From Hanleya hanleyi (taxonomy: Eukaryota; Mollusca; Polyplacophora; Lepidopleurida; Hanleyidae): 64,000 nucleotides of DNA. Under the pieces are notes generated by a model, which was given only the letters and a program-made list of their open reading frames with translations, had not been told where the DNA came from and searched no databases. Location of the stretch: contig JAVTVY010037024.1 in NCBI GenBank assembly GCA_036873755.1, forward strand, positions 62,001 to 126,000, read 5' to 3'. Both the position numbers and the translations under genes were made by a program. Every line of letters begins with the position of its first letter. Position 1 is the stretch's first letter. This document shows positions 35,921 to 47,545 of the stretch, in pieces.

Positions 35921-36923
35921 CTTCAGGGAACGAAATGGCATTTTATACCTTTCTGTCGATTGGGGTTGGTAATTTCGGCACGAAGAATGCCGGTAAAGTC
36001 ATGGGTTTGTACGCGGCAGCAGCTGGACTGGGAAAATTGTTCTATGGCTTCCTAACCAGACTTTTTTCCAAGAAGAGCAAGATCTTCGTTCCTTTTTCTT
36101 GACAATAGTCCTTATCGACTCCATTTTGCACCCAATCTGTTTCTGTGTCCATAAACCATGTACAGAAGAAGATACGAATGACCAGGTTGCATTGATCACG
36201 ACAGAACCAGCGACTAGCAGTGGTCTTCAAACGATAGACGAATATGTGGACGATAATGCTAACACGAAGGTTTCGTCTCTGACCGACATATTCCATTCCG
36301 CATACTTCCATATGTTGTTCTGGCCTTCCGTAATAGGTTACGGTTGTGGGTTCACAATTATGAATAATATCACAATACTGGCTGAGTCTGTGAACCTGGA
36401 CCAACCACTGAATCTAGTTTATGTATTATCTATATCATTAGTTGCCTCCAGGATATGTTTCGGTGTCATATACGACTTCTTCCGCTCGATGACCTGTGGA
36501 TATTCCATTATTTTAATTTGCTACTTCTGTTTCATGGTTGCAATGGTTATCGGAATTACTAGTTTGAGCCAAGTCACAGTGTACATTTTCACTGTACTGT
36601 GCAGGATAACTTTGAGCGGAGTAGTTGTGATACCAGTTGTGATGCTTTCTGATGAATTTGGTATTTCCCGTGTCGGCCTTTTTACAACATTGTTCGTCAC
36701 CTTTCTTCCTGTGATTATTGTAATTATACAGTCCATAATGGGAATCCTTATTGGTGATATTAAATTACATCAAAATCAAAGTGATATATTTTGTCGCGGT
36801 AGTAGTTGCTTTCTCGTGACGTTTGTTTTGCTTCTTTGCATAACATCAACTGCTACCATCTGCACGATTGTAAACTTTATTTATACCATAGTTTTCAGAC
36901 AGACTCCGATCGAAAAGAACTGA
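35921..36923 (+). CDS. Exon 3 of the MFS (nodulin/NFD4-like) transporter, with a frameshift
   Basis: The acceptor TTCGACTTCAG ends at 35920; an alternative AG lies six bases later in the same phase. Phase 1 joins exon 2 as FITSSGNEMAF. The frame encodes GKVMGLYAAAAGLGKLFYGF, then shifts within a T6 run at 36062-36067. The second frame continues EEQDLRSFFLTIVLIDSIL, a hydrophilic loop (about 36160-36280), then FHMLFWPSVIGYGCGFTIMN and NITILAESVN, further helices, and FCRGSSCFLVTFVLL near the end. IGYGCGFTIMNN and the late C-x4-CF motif resemble the second half of nodulin-like MFS proteins. It ends TGA at 36921. With exons 1-2 the protein would be about 450 residues and about 12 helices, normal for MFS. 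The substrate is unknown. The frameshift could mean a pseudogene or a base-call error. Confidence 0.65.
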
Positions 36924-38074
36924 TTTGCGATTTCTCTGGCACATTGCACATTGTCTTACTGGGAACGAGGCTTTAAACCGGAATATTCTGATAAATGTGG
37001 TTGTCAAATTTACATGGTATGAACACCTGAAAAACTGGAAAGCGGCTGGAAATTGTTAACACAATCTCTTAAGGGAGATTATACATGTACCATTTCCAAA
37101 AAGCATATGGCGAACGTGTTTTTTGACAATGTTACAGCATACAGGGAGGAGGCTAAACCTACCCCAAACAAAATACACCAGCTGTCGAGATGGAATCTAA
37201 ATTCCGCACTGGCCATTCACTTCAGGAAGACCGGGTGAAATATTTAGCAAAAGCAACAAAGGCAAATTGGATTTCTGAGATTTAAAATTTGCTAAACTAT
37301 CATGCGAGGTCACCAACATATCAGATGCAGTGCAAAACCTAGGGTATAATTACACGGATAAAGAGAGAAGACATACATGATAAATACGATGATGGTGAAA
37401 ATGTCTGGACCGGTCAGAAAATTCTGAACCAGTTTCAAAAAGATGGTACTGTATGATGTGCCGTGATGGAAGGGGGAAGTGGGTCAACTGGGCTGGAAAC
37501 GTGTCCAGCTATCAACGAAGGTCGAAAACAGCCGCAGAGAACATCTGAATCACGAGTGCTGCAATGAACACACTTTGAAGATGCAAGCTGGTGAGTGTCA
37601 CTTACTCAGATTGGTGCCCAAAGATGTTGACATACTTGATTGTGCTGGGATATTTGGTCAAATAAATGCAATCACTGATAATAACATGCTGGAATACTGA
37701 GATAAGTGTTGACTAGTGTAACAGACATTCTTAGTTCGAAGAATATATCTAAAAAATGATGCTACTAAAAACAGTAGATTAATTGATTTAAAATGCGAAA
37801 TTACCATATAATTACCATATGGTGTTATAACAATATGGCTACAGCCCGCGAGAAAGTGTCATTATTTAGGTCTACGTATTAATGGTTTATATATTTATCA
37901 ATTTTTATTATATCATTGAATCATGGGAATGAAAAAAAAAAGTAGAATGAAATTAGATTTCTCCTGTTATATGTTCAAGAGTATATGGATGATGAATATA
38001 ACAATATAATTAGACACCCACTGACAACCGTAAGTTTGTGTTTGAGTTTTCAAAACTTCGTGTAACATTAATTA
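36924..38074. other. Region downstream of the transporter; no gene assigned
   Basis: Short open frames at 37053-37238 and 37479-37700 read in a protein-like way (for example SKKHMANVFFDNVTAYREEA). They are broken by stops and frame changes, as expected of a decayed transposase-like or host coding fragment; no family is recognised. ATAAATGCAATC near 37662 could be part of a polyadenylation region but is far from the transporter stop. Confidence 0.3.
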
Positions 38075-38202
38075 CACAGTTTGTGAGTGACACAATACAG
38101 AACAATATGGGGTCAGTAAAATGTATATTGGGCGAGGCGTTAGCCGAGACGCATAATGTACTAGCCTTATCTATTTCTGTATTGGGTCAATAACAAACCG
38201 TG
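38075..38202. mobile_element. 128-bp MITE with ~30-bp inverted ends and TA flanks
   Basis: The left end CACAGTTTGTGAGTGACACA (then ATACAGAA) pairs with the right end TTCTGTATTGGGTC, then AATAACAAACCGTG. TA lies on both sides (38073-38074 and 38203-38204). A short inverted-repeat element duplicating TA is typical of Tc1/mariner-derived MITEs. There is no coding sequence. Confidence 0.65.
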
Positions 38203-41200
38203 TAAAGAATTTATCCCGTTAAAGACGCTTTCTTATCGCGATAATGTACATAGGAAACATTCTTCGAGGAAGGATTTCCTGTGAACAACGTCGGCCCTAT
38301 GTTGTTGTTGCTCACCAAGCAAAAATTGCATGTGAATTCACACATTTGCAATATTCATTGGCGTAAATAATCACTGAGTACGATGAAATACGAGCTGTTC
38401 ACAAAATGAATGCTATCGAATTTAGAACTACAGCTGCTGAACGTCACCTTTATTACAAATGCTTGTTGTAACCTTCAAAATGATGCCCGACGAGTGATCG
38501 ACGTCAGACAACCGACACGATTGCTTTGCGACAGGAGCTGCTGTAAAGAGGGATAACCTAGTTGCTCTCCCGAATTACAATTGGATGGCGGTGGATGGAA
38601 AAATATCGGGCGACCATGTGACCGTGATCGCTCGTTTTCGTTGGACGATTTTGTCTGAAGCGGGATAAATGACCATCCACTACAACGCATTTTATCACTT
38701 TATACTGCCAGAAGGACATAGTTGCTCTGATATTTCGCTTCCGGCACAGACGTGACCGACCATGCTTCATGGTTACTCCGTCCACAATTGTCAATGTCAA
38801 ACTGGATATTTGACCATATGGAATATGGACAGTCACGTTTGTACCTTAACATATATGGTCAGAGCGAACATATTCTTCTGAGAATGTATTCATGTTCTAC
38901 CTTTGAAAAGAATTGAGCGTTTTCTGTACTATATGGACGGAGGTGAATAGATACAGGATGACCTCGAGTAATATTGTTGTTAGTCTATATACAGGGGCAG
39001 TGGTAGAGTAATATTGTTGTTAGTCTATATACAGGGGCAGCGATTATCATGATCCATAGATTGATTAGAATTGCTTCCCGTTTGATTGCAATTCTTTATT
39101 TCACAGCAGTCAGAGTGAGAATTGACTTTTGTTAGAGTAACAATATCCTGTATACAACATTGCTATTCGTTTTCAACTTAGTTCTACTGATGGGGAATTT
39201 TCAGGCAGTTGACGTACACAGAAAATTGTCGGTACCCTTGCTTCTTTTTACCTTGGTGACTCAACCTTATATCAACGTGCCGAGTTGATTGTCTTGAATC
39301 AATATAATAGAGAATTGTTAGGGTAACAATATCTTACAAAAACCATGCCGTTCTTTCTGGTAATATTGCGTTGGTAATTGGGAATTTTGAGAGAGTTGAG
39401 TGGGTATATACCATTTCAGTTGTCTCCATATAGAACTAGACAGGATCGGTGGATGTCAGGTGAGGTTCCTGAACATGGGATAAGAACTAGAAGATATATA
39501 AGATATGATATCAATTGATTGAGGTGAAGAGACTGATGTTACGTGATAGACACCATTCCGGGAATGTCGAGTCAAATTAAATGCCAAGAGCTAGCCTTCG
39601 AAAATTCAATTATTGACAGTCTGCTTTTGCGATATCATGAACGTGAAAGTCAGAAATGATTTTTATTTTTCGCTCTCTCTCTCTTTCAGAGGATATAATA
39701 TGCATTGACCGCTGTATAAAGTTACAGTTCGAATATTTTCTAATTTATTATTGCCTACGATCAATTACTTAGATTATTACCATTGTTATGGCTTCCCCCC
39801 TGCGGGATCTTTTAAACTAATTCATTTAAATACAGACGTGAGAATGCGGCCACAATATCTGATTTGTAAAGAATCTTGTGTGTTGTTTTGTGTACTCGGG
39901 ATATAGAATAGATGGAAGCTCTAGTTTCAGTGCTTAAACACCTATTGCCAATGCTGGTTATAGATTTAGTATAGTACCTTATCATTTCTGTATATTTATT
40001 GTGATTACATGCTATCTGAAATAGATTAATGTTTTCTTCTACCATACCCAGTCAAGCATGGGATACAAGAGAACGCATTTTAATCGAGTATAGAACGATA
40101 GTTAGATAAAAATGAACATGACAGATAATGTAAGTATAGTCAATATGAAATGTCAAGGATTGACGGATAAAACAAGAGAGATGTTTTTTCACTACCTCAA
40201 AGAGAAAAGCTTGCAGGATAATCAGTTGGAGCGATATGTACGAGGTGAGAAAATCTGACGACGCCTGGTGACTATACAGAAAAGCTTCTTTAAGGACCTA
40301 AAAGCAACTATATGACTGTACAGGACCATTCAGGCCCGAGAATATGGTGGATTCTCGGACGTAGCCAGAGTATCTCAGCCGCGCGTTCATTCTAGCTGTT
40401 CATGTGGAGACTATGAAGTATACACAGGGTCCCTAGCACCGGCATAAGCGGAATTGGATACGCTAGCCCGGGAGCTGTGGTGACAGATCGGCTAAAACAA
40501 ATAACTCATCAGATGTTGATGGATGAGCAATGAAGACGTCTGATGGAGTAAATGGGGTAAACCTGGTAAATGCAAGAATACTCAGAAAAAATATTCTGTA
40601 TCACTCCGAAGCAAAATACTGTAACAAAAAATGATTGGCATCACGACCCCCTTGACACGCCACTTCCGGTCCAGCTCTCGTGGTATATTATCATATTGAT
40701 GAATAATAATTTGACTATAAAGTGCATAATATAGAAACAGACCCTGAAGTTGATTTTATCATAGATATGGACATTTTCGAAGTACCTGTAACGCTGACGA
40801 GTATGTATGGACCAAATGTTGAAGAAAAAAACTCCGCCTTTTTAGCAATATATACCGAAAAATAAAGGAACCCGCCTGTTATAATTTACGGGAATTATAA
40901 TTTGGTTTTAAACCTAGCTATGGATACCGATAACTATAAAAGAAAACATAATCACCCAAAGCAGTGCTTTAGAAATACTAAAAATGATAAAATTCGAGGT
41001 CTAGATGAATTCCAGCAGACCCAGAGAGAACAGAACTTCGGCACTGATGGCTCTGCCGGTTATAAATATGACAGGTAAATATAAATAAATATGAATGAAG
41101 AACATTTTGATATATAATACAGACAACCTTATGTAGTGCATCTACTATTCCCTAACATTCTAAAAACTGGCGAAAATGCGGTTCCATGGCAATAAATTGG

Positions 41201-41264
41201 GAGGAAGTTGAGTATTCGAGCGTTGACATGGGATATGCAGCTGTACATGTTGGAGAATAACCTG
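38203..41264. other. 3 kb without a recognisable gene
   Basis: Contains a 40-bp tandem duplication at 38966-39040 (unit GAGTAATATTGTTGTTAGTC and following bases, repeated after TGGTA). There is a pair of loosely similar stretches near 39130 and 39310 (both with GTAACAATATC), and a short CT microsatellite near 39673. About 40398-40600 is related to 46205-46400, so the same repeat lies on both sides of the satellite array. Confidence 0.5.
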
Positions 41265-41410
41265 CTTTGTATATTCTATGTTTATAATGATAACATTTAC
41301 TGGAGCATGACAGACCGGATAATGTGTACTGGTGCATTTATATACTGACATACTGAATAGCATTTACCGGTATATATACATGTATATATAACCTATCAGA
41401 CCGGAAAATG
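41265..41410 (+). repeat. Degenerate outlying units of the 38-bp satellite
   Basis: Words such as AGACCGGATAATGTGTACTG, GGTGCATTTATA and CAGACCGGAAAATGTATACT match the satellite unit with many changes. This is the expected decayed left edge of the array. Confidence 0.6.
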
Positions 41411-41411
41411 T

Positions 41412-42038
41412 ATACTGCAAGCATAAAAACAAAGACAAACAGCATTAGCATTAACCTATAGCTACAACGCATATAAGAAGATATGGAACATACTATATTC
41501 TTTTAGTACATGATATATGTTTATGAAGAGGGCTATCTTATACTGATTTGCAGGGGTTATTAGAAATGTCAGGTGGTTATTTTCAGGCTTATACCGAACA
41601 TATTTCGAGTTTATTTTTTAATATTATACTTAAATTTTTTAAATGTTTGATATTATAACCTTAAGCACCCTCCTGATGTTTGGCTTTTCAGATGCAGGAG
41701 ATCGGCGATCATCAGATCAGAGCTTAGAACTTTCTTTTTCATTTTCACGTGTTCAATGTCACCTCGTGGTTGCGGTGACTTTGAATACCTCTCTGTTTAG
41801 AGGAGATGTGCAAACCCTTACTCATAAAGATGTGACTGGGTTTTTAAAAATAGCACAGAACGTTTTTCTTGCTGTTTTATTCCACATCACAAGCAAATTT
41901 GAACTATACAATCAACTATTAAGTGCTAATATGTTAGCGATCACATGGCGCCACATTTTTCCTCGGCTGCGCCATCGGAAAAATATGTCGAGAGAAACCA
42001 AATCTCAGTCCGTATTACCCCGCAAGGGCGACGTATAA
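41412..42038. other. Non-satellite block interrupting the array; 131-codon open frame
   Basis: This block separates the degenerate left units from the main array. A + strand open frame (41643-42038) ends in VLPRKGDV and stops where satellite units resume. Near its end are the complementary words ATTTTTCC and GGAAAAAT around CGGCTGCGCCATC. The frame has no recognised domain. The block may be an inserted element whose right end is near 42038; no target duplication was identified. Confidence 0.35.
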
Positions 42039-42040
42039 AT

Positions 42041-45000
42041 AATGATACAACATATACTGGTGCATTTATAGAATGACACACTGAATGGCATATACTAATA
42101 CAGATATTTGCAGACAGACCTGACAACGTACGCTGGCACATGTATATGATGATGACGGACCAAATAATGTATATCACAGCATATATATGAACACAGAGAG
42201 GATAACATATATCGATGCATGTATAGGTTGGCGCGCCGGATAATGTATAATGGTACATGTTTATGATGACATACAGGAAAACATATACCAGTGCTTGTCA
42301 ATGATGACTTAACGTATGTTGTATATCGGTGCATGTATAATGACAGACAGGTTAATGTATACTAATACATGCATTGATGACAGAGAGGATAATGTATACT
42401 AGTACATGCATTGATGACAGAGAGGATAATGTATACTAGTACATGCATATGATGACAGACAGGATAATGTATACTGGTACATGCATATGATTACAAGACA
42501 GGATAATGTATACTGGTACATGCATATGATGACAGACAGGATAATGTATACTGGTACATGCATATGATGACAGACAAGATAATTTATACTGGTACATACA
42601 TATGATGACAGACAGGATAATGCATACTACTACATGCATATGATAACAGACAGGATAATGTATACTGGTACAGGCATATGATGACAGACAGGATAATGTA
42701 TACTGGTACAGGCATATGATGACAGACAGGATACTGTATACTGGCACATGCAGATGATGACAGACATGATAATGTATACTGGTACATGCATATAATGACA
42801 GACAGGATAATGTATACTGGTACATGCAGATGATGACAGACAAGATAATGTATACTACTACATGCATATAATGACAGACAGGATAATGTATACTGGTACA
42901 TGCAGATGATGACAGACAAGACAATGTATACTACTACATGCATATAATGACAGACAGGATAATGTATACTGGTATATGCATATGAGGACAGTCAAGATAA
43001 TGTATACTGGTACATGCATATGATGACAGACAGGATAATGTATACTGGTACATGCATATGATGACGGTCAGGATACTGTATACTGGTACATGCATATGAT
43101 GACAGACAGGATAATGTATACTGGTACATGCATATGATGACAGACAGGATAATGTATACTGGTACATGCATATGATGACAGACAGGATAATGTATACTGG
43201 TACATACATATGATGACAGACAGGATAATGTATACTGGTACATGCATATGATGACAGACAGGATACTGTATACTGATACATGCATATGATGACAGACAGG
43301 ATAATGTATACTGGTACATGCATATGATGACAAACAAGATAATGTATACTACTACATGCATATGATGACAGACAAGATAATGTATACTACTACATGCATA
43401 TAATGACAGACAGGATAATGTATACTGGTACATGCATATGATGACAGACAGGATAATGTATACTGGTACATGCATATGATGACAGACAAGATAATGTATA
43501 CTACTACATGCATACAATGACAGACAGGATAATGTATACTGGTACATGCGTTGGTGACAGACAGGATAATGTATACAAGTACATGCATTGATGACAGAGA
43601 GGCTAATGTTTACTGGTACATGCATTTATGACAGACAGAATAATGTATACTACTACATGCATATGATGACAGACAAGATAGTGTATACTGGTACATGCAT
43701 ATGATGACAGTCAGTATAATGTATACTGGTACATGCATATGATGACAAGCAAGATAATGTATACTACTACATGCATATGATGACAGACAGGATAATGTAT
43801 ACTGGTTCATGCATATGATGACTAACAAGATAATGTATACTACTACATGCAGATGATGACAGACAGGATTATTTATACTGGTACATGCATTGGTGACAGA
43901 CAGGATAATGTATACAAGTACATGCATTGATGAAGGAGAGGCTAATGTTTACTGGTACATGCATTGGTGACAGACAAGGTAATGTATGGTACGTGCATAT
44001 GATGAGAGACAGGATAATGTATACTAGTACATGCCTATAATGACAGACAGGATAATGTATACTGGAACATGCATTGGTGACAGACAGGATAATGCATACA
44101 AGTACATGCATTGATGACAGAGAGGCTAATGTATACTGGTACATGCATTGGTGACAGACAGGATAATGTATACTGGTACATGCATATGATGACAAACAAG
44201 ATAATGTATACTACTACATGCATATGATGAGAGACAGGATAATGTATACTGGTACATGCATTGGTGACAGACAGTATAATGTATACAAGTACATGCATTG
44301 ATGAAGGAGAAGCTAATGTTTACTGGTACATGCATTGGTGACAGTCAGGATAATGTATACTGGTACATGCATATGATGACAAACAAGATCATGTATACTA
44401 CTACATGCATATGACGACAGACAGGATAATGTATACTGGTACATGCATATGATGACAGACAAGTTAATGTATACTGGCACATGCATATGATGACAGACAA
44501 GATAATGTATACTGGTACATGCATATGATGATAGACAGGATAATGTATACTAGTGCATGCATATAATGACAGACAGGATAATGTATACTGGTACATGCAT
44601 ATGATGACAAACAAGATAATGTATACTACTACATGCATATGATGACAGACAGGATAATGTATACTGGTACATGCATTGGTGACAGACAGGATAATATATA
44701 CAAGTACATGCATTGATGACAGAGAGACTAATGTTTACTGGTACATGCATTGGTGACAGAGAGGCTAATGTATACAGGTACATGCATATAATGACAGACA
44801 GGATAATGTATACTAGTACATGCATTGATGACAGAGAGGCTAATGTATACTGGTACCTGCATGTGATGACAGACAGGATAATGTATACTAGTACATGCAT
44901 TGATGACAGAGAGGCTAATGTATACTGGTACCTGCATGTGATGACAGACAGGATAATGTATACTAGTACATGCATTGATGACAGAGAGGCTAATGTATAC

Positions 45001-45156
45001 TGGTACCTGCATGTGATGACAGACAGGATAATGTATACTAGTACATGCATACAATGACAGACAGGATAATGTATACTAGTACATGCATATAATGACAGAT
45101 AGAATAATGTATAATATTACATGCATATGATGACAGACGGGATAAGGTATATCAGT
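42041..45156 (+). repeat. 38-bp satellite array (about 80 units)
   Basis: The unit is 38 bp: GATGACAGACAGGATAATGT followed by ATACTGGTACATGCATAT. It repeats head to tail with point changes; for example, unit starts at 43022 and 43060. Variant units carry GAGAGGCTAATG. At about 44822-45040 a 75-bp dimer (38+37) repeats three times. The minus strand of the consensus unit has no stop codon in any frame, so long spurious open frames of up to 185 codons cover it. They encode a 38-residue repeat such as MHVPVYIILSVIICMYQYTL and are not genes. Confidence 0.95.
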
Positions 45157-45716
45157 GCAAGTAGATAGATAGATAGACGGATAGATATTTATTTACGGAT
45201 AATTATGTACTATCAATAAAAAGACATAAATTCAAAAGACTGTGGCGGGAATTAACCCCGGAGGGCTTGTTCTATCCCGAAAAAATAACACGTACAAAGA
45301 TGATGGTACAGATACGGTAGGTGAAGGCATTTAACACACACAAAAGAAGAAAACAAGAACAAGGCAAGTTAATGTACAGCACATGATACCGTACTATAAG
45401 GAGAACAGGCTACATTTCCATGAGATAAGAATTAAGCTTAGATTTAAATAGCGAGGATGAGAATATAGATCTGAGCGGAGGGGGAAGTTTGTTCCATTCC
45501 CGTGTTCCTGCTACTCTCAAGGTTTTAGAAAGAAAAATTTGACCGATAGAAGGGTCTGTAAAGGTTGATTTGCTGGTTCCTTGTTTGATGTCGGTGCACT
45601 GCAGAAGGTCTTGTAAAATAATTTTTAAGACGTTTCGGTATAATTTCAGGGTGATACATAAAAGTGTAAAACCTTAGGGAAACATAGGCAGGATTTTTAA
45701 TTTCGAAAAGAGAGTC
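45157..45716 (-). mobile_element. LINE 3' fragment (CR1-like) inserted in the satellite
   Basis: Minus-strand fragment with a GATA-type tail at its 3' (left) end (AGATAGATAGATAGACGG). Beside it lies GGCGGGAATTAACCCCGGAG, then GGCTTGTTCTATCCC, closely matching the 3' UTR of the nested LINE at 56069-57585. Its coding remnant encodes the RT ORF C-terminus, REWNKLPPPLRSIFSSSLFK, ending at a TAG near 45412. Satellite-like sequence resumes at about 45717, so it inserted into an existing array. Confidence 0.8.
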
Positions 45717-46040
45717 ATGTATATGATGACATAGAGGTTAATGTATACTGGTACATGCATGTACGATGACAGATTGTATAACATATATCGGTGCTTGAAT
45801 ATGATGACATGCTATATATTTGTAGCGTATATCGGTATGTTGGTGTATGTATATGATGTCACACCGGATAATATAACTGATAAATGTAACTGATGACAGT
45901 CGGAATAATGTATATCAGAACATGTATGTGATGACAGAGCAGATCATGTATACCAGTGCATTTATATGATGACACACCCGAATTGCATAGCATGTGACGG
46001 ACAGGATAACTTAAACCGGTTCATGTATATAATGAACAGC
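45717..46040 (+). repeat. Degenerate right edge of the satellite array
   Basis: Words such as ATGATGACATAGAGGTTAAT, GTATACTGGTACATGCATG and GATGACAGAGCAGATCATG match the unit with increasing divergence towards the right. Confidence 0.7.
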
Positions 46041-46927
46041 TGATATACATCATTTTTCATCTTGGTGAGATATTTAAGAGGTTGGCAAAATTGACGACGT
46101 CTGCGGACTAAAATGCCACCACATGACTTCACGGGAAACCTATCACTGGCACCTCACATTCAGATTAGAATACGGAGGACGCGCATTTATTGCTGGTTTT
46201 TATGTGAAAACTATGAAGCAACCACATAACCACCAGCAACGGCTCAAGCGGAAGCTGTGATGACAGGATAAGCTCAAATAAGTAAATAATTTGATGATAA
46301 TGGATTAGCATGGTGGGCGTCTGATGGAGTAAATACCTCAACACTGGGTAAACATGATAAATGCAAGAATACCCAGAAAAGTAACCTGTAATACCCGACG
46401 TCGAGCGGTAAATTTCTCACTCATACAATAAACTTACATATATTTGTCACATGATATGTACAGAGGGCAGGCCTTGGGGATAAACAGTCCATCAGGCGAA
46501 TCATACCATACATGTATACAGGTAATAATTGTTGAGATAAGTAAGAGGTGGGAAATATTGAAAATCCCCTCAAAATCAGGAAATCATTAAACATCACAAA
46601 TTATTTTGAATGGATAAAGCTGGATGAGTCATGCAATGTGTTGCGTACTAAAATTAACGTCAAGCTGAAAAATCAAAATCACTGTGGCCGTAAATCAGGA
46701 CCTCATTTTTTTCAAAAGTCAAGGTCACTGATCCCGAAGATCAGGAAAGATTGAGAGTCTTGGTTCGGTGTTATAACTTCAATTCAGTGCTGTGGAATGT
46801 GATCAAAGTTGATGTATACCACCAAGTCATGGCAAACATATTCATTTTGAGATGTCATCTCTGCAGTTCTAGATTGTGGATGGTGTCCTTCCAATATACG
46901 TTGGCATAAAGAAAAGAACTCTCTGTA
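46041..46927. other. 900 bp without a gene; repeat shared with 40398-40600
   Basis: 46180-46400 shares GTCTGATGGAGTAAAT, AAATGCAAGAATAC and AAGCGGAAGCTG with 40398-40600 on the other side of the satellite array, and part of this also belongs to dispersed family R. The 68-codon frame at 46548-46754 has no recognised domain. Confidence 0.45.
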
Positions 46928-46931
46928 TTAA

Positions 46932-47541
46932 CCCTGCCAGGCCTGGTGGGAGAGTCAACATGAATCCCCACCCACCAACCAAACTTGCCTAGCTATGTCC
47001 AGAACGGCAAAATATTGAGATCTGACACTCCGTGACTTGCATAACCCCGAGCAAACCATCATGGGTTCAATTCAAGATGGCGGTCATGTGGGGTACAAGA
47101 AAAGTGATGTTTTCGTCATTTTGCCTTTAAAAGTTCTGCTTTTCCACGATGAAAAGTGGGGCTCGTGTTAAGAATGAGTTCAGCTGAACCGTGAACGCCG
47201 GAGAATGAGATCTCTGATAGTGTCCCATGGTTCATGGTATACAGCGTTTCTTCGTATCCTTGATTTGTGCTTTCTCTTTACAGTTTTGTTGTGTTTTCGT
47301 TGTTTACTGTTCCTTCATCTGTTATATTTGTGCACTTGTATCTTTTATGCGTTTGTCAATAGCTCTTCCGGCAAAAGGGTGCATTGAAACCTGAGTTGAT
47401 TAGATGTGAGTGTATGGCAATATGAGAAACTGCGCGATAGCCGTGTTTTACACATCGTGACCTAAATACGGAATGTATTCAACGCATCCAGAAACTCATC
47501 CATCCATGGTCAGAATGGAAGTGCCTCCAGGCCAGGTAGGG
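46932..47541 (+). mobile_element. piggyBac-like MITE, copy f (TTAA flanks, both ends intact)
   Basis: Begins CCCTGCCAGGCCTGG and ends CCAGGCCAGGTAGGG; the terminal inverted repeats match at 13 of 15 bases. TTAA flanks both ends (46928-46931 and 47542-47545). The first 230 bp carry family words (CCAGAACGGCAAAATATTGA, CTCCGTGACTTGCATAACCC, TTCAAGATGGCGG). The interior from about 47160 differs from other copies and lacks the TGACGTCA part. The 60-codon frame at 47205-47387 lies inside it and is not supported. Confidence 0.8.
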
Positions 47542-47545
47542 TTAA

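Noticed and set aside
42095..45057. Long overlapping open frames on both strands across 42-45 kb (up to 185 codons, repetitive peptides)
   Set aside because: They are translations of a 38-bp satellite that happens to lack stops on the minus strand; all three frames are open and none has a domain or start context.
42041..45156. Possible CRISPR array
   Set aside because: The 38-bp units are contiguous with no unique spacers, and the genome is eukaryotic.
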